64,000 nucleotides of DNA from Saxidomus purpurata (taxonomy: Eukaryota; Mollusca; Bivalvia; Venerida; Veneridae). How positions within the stretch are numbered: the stretch's first letter is position 1; each line of letters opens with the position of its first letter. Of this stretch, positions 57,685 to 64,000 are shown one piece after another. The notes beneath the pieces were generated by a model. The model made no database searches. It saw only the letters and a program-made list of their open reading frames with translations, and was not told the DNA's origin. A program made the position numbers and the translations under genes. The DNA is taken from assembly GCA_022818135.1 (NCBI GenBank), contig JAFMSR010000007.1, positions 9,075,811 to 9,139,810 of the forward strand, given 5' to 3'.

Positions 57685-57860
57685 TTCTTCATATATCTTT
57701 TGCTCCTTCAGTTCCCATTCCTTATGCTCCATCATGGCCCTTATCTTGTGCTCCTTCATGGACCATATGTGCTATTTCATGTACAATAGATTGTGTTCCT
57801 TAATTGGCCATATTTGTGATCTTTCATGGCCAATATCTTGTGCTCCTTCATTGCCCATAT
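57685..57860 (+). repeat. 24-bp minisatellite, second block (about 7 units)
   Basis: 'ctccatcatggcccttatcttgtg' type units continuing after the hAT insertion. Confidence 0.85.
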
Positions 57861-58168
57861 TAGGGATGCAATGATTAACCAAAGATTGGATATATCCAAA
57901 CTTTCATCTTTGATTGGTTCACTGTTTTGGTTCTCAATATTTCAGTTCAGAACGTCTTGGTACAGCCGTTAATCATGCTGCTCTATTTTTCCAATTGCTT
58001 GCGTCTAGATATTTTTTGCATTGTTTACTGGCACAAAAAGGCCTATAGTGAACTATTGAACGTTTGAAAGATATGAAGTGCTTTATGGCATACAAAAGGC
58101 AACCAAATAGTAGAAGTGTTAACCAAACAATTGAAATCCGTCAGTGAAAATGTTGGAAACTGACAAAC
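57861..58168. mobile_element. Probable second hAT-like insertion (TAGGGATGCA end only)
   Basis: Starts TAGGGATGCAATGATTAACC, a common hAT-type terminus, after a minisatellite unit, and ends where degraded 24-bp units resume near 58168. No matching 3' inverted end or target duplication could be found, so the 3' end may be deleted. Confidence 0.5.
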
Positions 58169-60245
58169 GGTGCCCTCAGCCATATCTTGTGCTCCTTCAG
58201 GCCTATTCTTGTGCCCTTCAGGCCCAACTGTGCTCCTCAGGCCATCTTCTTGTCTCCTCAGGCCATCTTGTCTCCTCAAGGCCTTTGCCTTTTGTGCTCC
58301 TTCATCCATCTTGTCCCTTCAGGCCTATTGTTTCCCTTCATGGCCCATATCTGTGCTCCTTCATGGTCAGCTTTCTTGTGCTCCTTCAAGGCTCAATATT
58401 GTGTCTTCTTCAAGGCCTATTCTTGTCTCCTTCATGGCCCATATCTTGTGCTCCTTATGGCCCATATCTTGTGCCCTCAGGCCACTTGTCTCCTTCAAGG
58501 CCTATTGTGTCCCTTAGGCCAGGTGCTCCTCAGCCATCTTTCCCTCCCCCCCTAGCATATCTTGTGCTCCTTCATGGAAAATATCTTGTGCTCCTTCATG
58601 GACCATTTCTTGTGCTCCTTCATAGCCTATTTCTTATGCTCCTTCATGGCTCATATCTTGTGCTCCTTCATGGCCCATATCTTGTGCTCCTTCATGGCTC
58701 ATATCTTGTGCTCCTTCAAGGCCTATATTTTGTGCTCCTTTATGGCTCATATATTGTGCTCCTTCAAGGCTCTTATCTTGTGCTCCTTCATGGCCTATAT
58801 CCTGTGCTCATTCATGGCCCATATCTTGTGCTCCTTCATGGACAATATCTTGTGCTATTTCATGGCTCATATCTTGTTCTCCTTCAAGGCCTAAACTTGT
58901 GCTCCTTCATGGCTCCTATCTTGTGCTCCTTCAAGACTCTTAATTTGTGCTCCTCAATGACCCATATCTTGTGCTCCTTCATGGACCATATCTTGTGCTC
59001 CTTCATGGTTTATATCTTGTGCTCCTTCAAGGCCTATATCTTGTGCTCCTTCATGGCTCATATCTTGTGCTCCTTCAAGGCCTTTAATTATCTTGTGCTC
59101 CTTCAAGGCTCTTATCTTGTGCTCCTTCATGGCCCATATCTTATGCTCCTTCATGGACCATATCTTGTACTCCTTCATGGTTCATATCTTGTGCTCCTTC
59201 AAGGCGTATATCTTGTGCTCCTTCGTTGCTCTTATCTTGTGCTCCTTCGTTGCTCTTATCTTGTGCTCCTTCATGGCCCATGTCTTGAGCTCCTTCATGG
59301 ACCATATCTTGTGCTCCTTCATTGCTGTTATCTTGTGCTCCATCAAGGCTCTTATCTTGTGCTCCTTCATGGCCCATGTCTTGAGCTCCTTTAAGGCTCT
59401 TATCTTGTGCTCCTTCATAGCCCATGTCTTGAGCTCCTTCATGGACCATATCTTGTGCTCCTTCATTGCTCTTATCTTGTGCTCCTTCAAGGCTCTTTAT
59501 CTTGTGCTCCTTCATGGCCCATGTCTTGAGCTCCTTCATGGACCATATCTTGTGCTCCTTCATTGCTGTTATCTTGTGCTCCTTCAAGGCTCTAATCTTG
59601 TGCTCCTTCATGGCCCATGTCTTGAGCTCCTTCATGGCTCATATTGTGTGCTCCTTCATGGCTCATATCTTGTGCTCCTTCAAGGCTCTTATCTTGTCCT
59701 CCTTCATGGACCATTATGTTGTGCTTCTTCTTTGCACATGTTTCTTGATGGACCATATATTGTGATCCATTATGGTCCATATTGTTTGATTCTTCATGTC
59801 CTATATCTTGTGCTCTTTCATGGTCCATATTATGCGCCTTTTCATGTACAATGCCTTGTGTTCCTTTTTTGAACACATCTTGTGCTCCTTCATTGATAGT
59901 ACCTTGTGCTCCTTCTTGTGCTATATTATAAGCTTTATCATGTACAACATCTTGTTTTCCTTCATGGACCATATATTGTTTTCCTTCATGTACCATATCT
60001 TGTGCTCCTTCGTGGACCATATCCTGTGCTCCTTCATGGACCATATCTTGTGCTCCTTCATGGACCATATCTTGTGCTCCTTCAAGTCCCAGATTTTATG
60101 CTCCTTCATTGACCATAGTACGTGCTCCTTCATTACCTAATGTAATTGTACATTATCTTGTGTTTCTTCATGGACCATTACTTGTGCTCCTTTGTGGCCA
60201 GTTATTTGTGCTCCTTTATGGATCATATCTTGTGCTCATTGCCCC
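58169..60245 (+). repeat. 24-bp minisatellite, main block (about 85 units)
   Basis: Unit 'cttgtgctccttcatggcccatat'. Units alternate 'tcatggcccatat', 'tcaaggctcttat', 'tcatggaccatat' and 'tcattgctgttat', with higher-order blocks near 59260-59640. 58169-58560 shows many 1-5-base losses. A 416-codon plus frame and several frames of 100-259 codons (plus or minus) here are by-products of the 8-codon period. Confidence 0.95.
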
Positions 60246-60364
60246 TGCAAAATATGACCATTGTTGACCATTGTCATGATGGTTGAACCATGGTCAGGAA
60301 TTGATCAGCTATGGTAAAACCGTGGTGAAGGATGGTAAATTTAATTTGAACATTGTCAACTAAC

Positions 60365-60680
60365 AATGGTAGTTTCTGAAAATAGTATCCCCAGGAACCA
60401 TTGATCAACACTCTGGTTTCTGAAAATCTCATCCCCAAGAACCATTGATCAACACTGGTTCTTGAAAATCTCATCCCCAAGAACCATTGATCAACACTCT
60501 GGTTCTTGAAAATCTCATCCCCAAGAACCATTGATCAACACTCTGGTTTCTGAAAACCTCATCCCCAGGAACCATCGATCAACACACTGGTTCCCGAAAA
60601 TCTCATCCCACTGAACCATTGATCGACACTGGTTCCTGAAAATCTTATCCCTGGGAACCATAGATCAGATTCTGAAATAG
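60365..60680 (+). repeat. 44-bp minisatellite, about 7 units
   Basis: 'aaccattgatcaacactctggttcttgaaaatctcatccccaag' repeats with starts near 60396, 60440, 60482, 60526, 60570, 60614 and 60656. One unit is 42 bp. Preceded by loose 'accattgt' and 'accatggt' repeats at 60258-60330. Confidence 0.93.
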
Positions 60681-60771
60681 GTTTTTGAATTGTCTGAAAG
60701 GATTACTACTAGTTAGTTAGTCTTATTCAATTGGCTCTCAGTTTTACCAAATTTTTTGGTCTGATATTTTT

Positions 60772-61438
60772 AACTCACCTTGCACAAAGTGCCAGGGTGA
60801 ACTATAGGGACTGCATTCTGTCTGTCTTAGGTCCGTCCGTCCGTCCACCATTTCCTTCAAACAACATCTCCTCTGAAACCACTGGGCCAATGTTGATGAA
60901 ACTTTGCAGGGATGTTCGTTGCAAACTTGTTTAAAAAATTCTATTCCATGCAGAAGTCTGATGGCTATGGCAACAAATAGGAAACACTTTAAAAAATCTT
61001 GTTCTCTAAAACCACAAGGCCTAGAGCTTAGATATTTAGCATGTGGCATTGTCTAGTGGACTTCTACTAAGATTGTTCAAATTATGACCCTCTAGTCAAA
61101 ATTGACACCTCCTGAGGGTCACCTGATTTTACATAAGCTTGTACAGGAAAATCTTTAGAAAATCTTCTTCTCTGAAACCACAGGGCCTAGAGCTTAAATA
61201 TTTAGCATGTAGCATTGCCTAGTAGACTTCTTCAAAGTTTGTTCAAATCATACCCTTGGGGTCAATATTGGCCCTGCCGAGGGGGTCACCTGTTTAACTA
61301 ATATGTATATAGGAAAATTTAGTATGTAACATCGTCTTGTGGTCTTCCGCCTACTGTGTTCAAATCATGCCTCTTGGGTCAAAATTTACCACACCAATGT
61401 ATTCAGGTGAGCGATATAGGGCCATGATGGCCCTCATG
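60772..61438 (+). repeat. Hairpin-ended modular repeat, copy R (full length)
   Basis: 5' AACTCACCTTGCACAAAGTG...CCAGGGTGAACT hairpin after TATTTTT, leader GTCTGTC...GTCCGTCCGTCCGTCC (about 60818-60847), head 'acaacatctcctctgaaaccactgggcc', 'tctgatggctatggcaac', two to three modules, and the 3' hairpin GGGCCATGATGGCCCTCATG at 61419-61438 followed by TTTT. The cleanest copy of this head type. Confidence 0.9.
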
Positions 61439-62159
61439 TTTTATAGTTGTCAAACCTTTGAAGAGGCTATCTTGCTGGCTTCAACATGGAATTAATAAGA
61501 CTAACTACTGGTCAGAATTCTGAAGTGATTAAACCACTGAAACTCATTTGATCTGTAATTCATTGACTCAGTGTGCATTGAACTGCATTGGAGACAGCAT
61601 TTATTTCAGTTGATGATATTCAGTTTATTGAGATTTGTCCTTGAGTTTTCAATGACATGTGACATTTAAATGCCGGTATTATTACACAACTGTTTTGAGA
61701 TAGATTATTTTCCCTTCAAAGTGTTACCAAGGGAATTCAAAGCATATAAATTTCATAGAACTGCATTATTCTTTGATACAAGTTCACTGAAATTTTAGAG
61801 CTGAAAATTTTTACTGCATCCATTCCACACATTACATTTCCTAGATGAATGACTAAGACAAGAAGACATTAGTTCAAAGGGAAAGCTTAATAAAGCTACA
61901 GCTGTTTCGACAAATTATTAAGTAATACTATACAATGTCAAAGAGAATGTTGCGATTTATGCAGGTTAAATTTCTATTCTAAGGAGCTTTCATATTGTTT
62001 AGAATAATTGATACTGTAAAGGAGCTTTTGTCTTATTTCCAATAATGCAGATAATGCTGATTAATCTCTTTGTTAGCCTCCCTAAATCTATGGGCATGTC
62101 AGTATTTTAATTTAGACAGTGTCTTTAATTCTTAAAAGGAGTGCTTAGCTGAACAGGAA
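61439..62159. other. AT-rich non-coding stretch
   Basis: Nothing recognised. Confidence 0.45.
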
Positions 62160-62475
62160 ACCCATGGGGGGTATATTTAGCATGTAGCATTGGCTAGTGA
62201 ACCTCTTCCAAGATTGTTCAGATTATGACCCAGCTGGAGGGGATTTTTTCACATTATGAGGCTTAAATACTGAAAACTTCAAAAATGTTCTTGTCTAAAA
62301 CCACAAGGCCAAGGTTTAGATTATTTTGAATGTAGTATGTACAGTGGACCTCTACATATTTGTTCAAATCATGACACACTGGGTCAGAATTGATCCTTAC
62401 TCTGATGTGATTGTTGACCTTGTATTATATCCAATGGTAGCTAGGTAAGGGATATAGGGCCATCTTGACCCTCTT
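62160..62475 (+). repeat. Modular repeat, copy S (5'-truncated)
   Basis: Two modules, 'tatttagcatgtagcattggctagtgaacctcttccaagattgttcag' and a diverged second, then 'ggtagctaggtaagggatatagggccatcttgaccctctta', the family 3' end. Confidence 0.78.
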
Positions 62476-62814
62476 ACCATCCGTTTGTTGCTAATCAAGA
62501 ATTGGCTGTAATAATTCCTCTTCTGAAAATATGTGGTAGATTGTGTTGAATCTTTTATCAACTATAATAGGAGGGCTTGTATGAAGTTCTACCATATTAT
62601 GTCATTAGTTCTAGTAACTGTTGTGATAATGCAGATTCTTAAATATTTGGTTTTAACGGCAGCTCAGAACAGAATTTTTTTTTTTTTTAAATCCGAATTT
62701 ATTTTAGTGTACATTAAAAAATATTTGAATTTAAATAACATTTTATCGCATTTAAACAACAGTTGAATTGCATATGAATAATGTTTTATTGCACATAAAT
62801 ATACAATTATCAAA
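62476..62814. other. AT-rich non-coding stretch
   Basis: AT-rich with a T10 run at about 62677; no gene. Confidence 0.4.
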
Positions 62815-62816
62815 TA

Positions 62817-63581
62817 CCATATTTTACTGAATATAATACACACTTTTAATTCAGATTTTGGGGCTTCCAGGAAGGTCTGCATATTATACACCAATGTAAG
62901 ACCTCTGACAATTTTTTCCAGCAATGAAAACATGTTGAAATCGTAAAAATTAGACGAAATATTGGGATTTTCACTGAAAGTGGATATTTACTGTCTTTTA
63001 CTATCTTCTTTATGAAGAGCACGTAGTTCACGGCTATCTCCATACCGGTACGGTAAATCTTTACGGTACGGTATGTACGATAAAACATTGCCGGTAGATT
63101 TGATTGTTTTCTTTCAGGTTTCAATAAAAATTATACATTGTTAGCACAAAGTTTGTTGTCTCTTCTATTGTAAACAATTATTGCTGATCAATACAACATT
63201 CTGTTGATTGGTAAACAAACACCCTTATATATTTGCATTGATTTTGACATGTCTCCCTTTGATGACGCCGTAAATATGAGAAGTTTGTTGTCATGTCAGG
63301 AGGTGTTGAAATCCTTTTTAGGACAAAACAGGCCCCCATTAGAGTCTACAAATACCTCAATAGAAATACTTCCTCAGATTGTCACAATAAAATAATATTA
63401 ATTGCTGTATTGTAATTTTCACGTGTATTTATCGTTACGGTGCTCTGATTATTGAATAATTTTCGGATATTTACGGTGCGTATTATACACCATTGTAGGC
63501 TTTTTTTTTCCCCATTTTCAAAGGCCAGATCGTCTGTGTGTATTATATACACCCTAGCGTATTATATTCATTAAAATATGG
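62817..63581. mobile_element. 765-bp MITE with 25-bp inverted ends and TA duplication
   Basis: Left CCATATTTTACTGAATATAATAC and right complement CCATATTTTAATGAATATAATAC differ at one base, flanked by TA (62815-62816 and 63582-63583). Subterminal 'gcatattatacacca' and 'gtattatacacca' copies lie inside both ends. TA duplication suggests Tc1/mariner (pogo-like) ancestry. The longest internal frame (63 codons at 63204) shows no transposase motif. Confidence 0.88.
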
Positions 63582-63699
63582 TACTAGATGGATATAAATT
63601 ATACAGCCCAAATGATGAGAGCGTTAATATGATTTATTTAATACCAAAAACGCAAGTGCTTGTGCTGATCTTCTTAAGTCACAAAATTAGCCCCAAAAA

Positions 63700-63880
63700 G
63701 GGTATACGGACATAATCCCCTACGGACAAAATCCCCTACACAAAAAATGACACAGGCGGACAAAATCCCCTACTTGATTTTGCACAGGGAGGACAAAATC
63801 CCCTACATTGTAATACATTGGGCGGACAAAATCCCCTACATTAATTTGTACAGGGGGGACAAAATCCCCTTCAGTCCCCT
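63700..63880 (+). repeat. Short tandem array 'ggacaaaatcccctaca' (about 39-bp period)
   Basis: Six occurrences of 'ggacaaaatcccct' or a close variant between 63709 and 63870, spaced 16 bp and then about 38-41 bp, with 'cagg(g/c)' linkers. Non-coding. Confidence 0.85.
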
Positions 63881-64000
63881 GGATGCATTACAATATATGA
63901 ACTGAAACATTGGCAGTACTTGAATTTCAGAGTCTAGCTTTAATTTTTATCTTTTATGTGCATATATAACTACTTACACAGCAAACATTTTTTTATAAAA
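63881..64000. other. AT-rich end of window
   Basis: Nothing recognised. Confidence 0.4.

Noticed and set aside
58144..60140. Frames of 100-416 codons on both strands (leucine-rich plus, HEGAQDM-type minus)
   Set aside because: All follow from the 24-bp period (8 codons). They overlap each other in many frames and change frame at unit indels. Not genes.

Overview
The window is AT-rich animal nuclear DNA, almost certainly from a mollusc and most likely a bivalve. It has split genes with GT-AG introns, a metazoan-type gene (ARMC5), tRNA-derived SINEs, MITEs, a decayed non-LTR retrotransposon, several minisatellites, and many dispersed 'AGGTCAAGGTCA / GGGCCATnnTGGCCCTCTTG' repeats of a kind I associate with bivalve genomes. 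The species cannot be named from the sequence.

One gene can be assembled with confidence: ARMC5, on the minus strand at about 15.0-27.6 kb. Eight coding exons join in frame into about 1302 codons. In order they encode an N-terminal armadillo-repeat domain, a long acidic Ser/Pro-rich linker, a second helical block and a C-terminal BTB domain. The true N-terminus is unsettled: the reading frame is open upstream of the first Met of exon 1, and a phase-compatible candidate exon lies at 28110-28133. Two other coding-like pieces were found: a possible terminal exon of an unidentified protein (37605-37836, minus) and a roughly 102-codon frame with one nonsense codon (34930-35238, plus).

The rest is repeats. 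1-9 kb holds dispersed repeats, a complete SINE with a 10-bp target duplication, a pogo-like MITE and a 95-bp satellite. 9.19-11.82 kb is a 2.6-kb transposon with long terminal inverted repeats and a 5-bp duplication; it split an older repeat whose two halves still flank it. 28-36.5 kb contains a LINE fragment, a 1.2-kb inverted-repeat block, SINEs, three copies of a CA/TG-containing element and tRNA-derived sequence. 36.5-50 kb is mostly featureless AT-rich DNA with a near-palindromic MITE, a SINE and one complete hairpin-ended element. 50.2-55 kb is a 36-bp minisatellite split by several hairpin-ended elements. 56.9-60.2 kb is a 24-bp minisatellite split by a hAT-type MITE with an 8-bp duplication. 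60.4-63.9 kb has a 44-bp array, two more hairpin-ended elements, a 765-bp MITE and a 39-bp array.

The most interesting signal is a shared architecture in at least ten repeats that otherwise differ in sequence: a T-run target, a 5' terminal hairpin, a GTCCGTC-type leader, one or more 140-170-bp modules (often with AGGTCAAGGTCA), and a 3' terminus that is either a GGGCCAT/ATGGCCC hairpin followed by CTCTTG or an inverted copy of the 5' end. None has an ORF. Both minisatellites begin exactly at such a 3' end.
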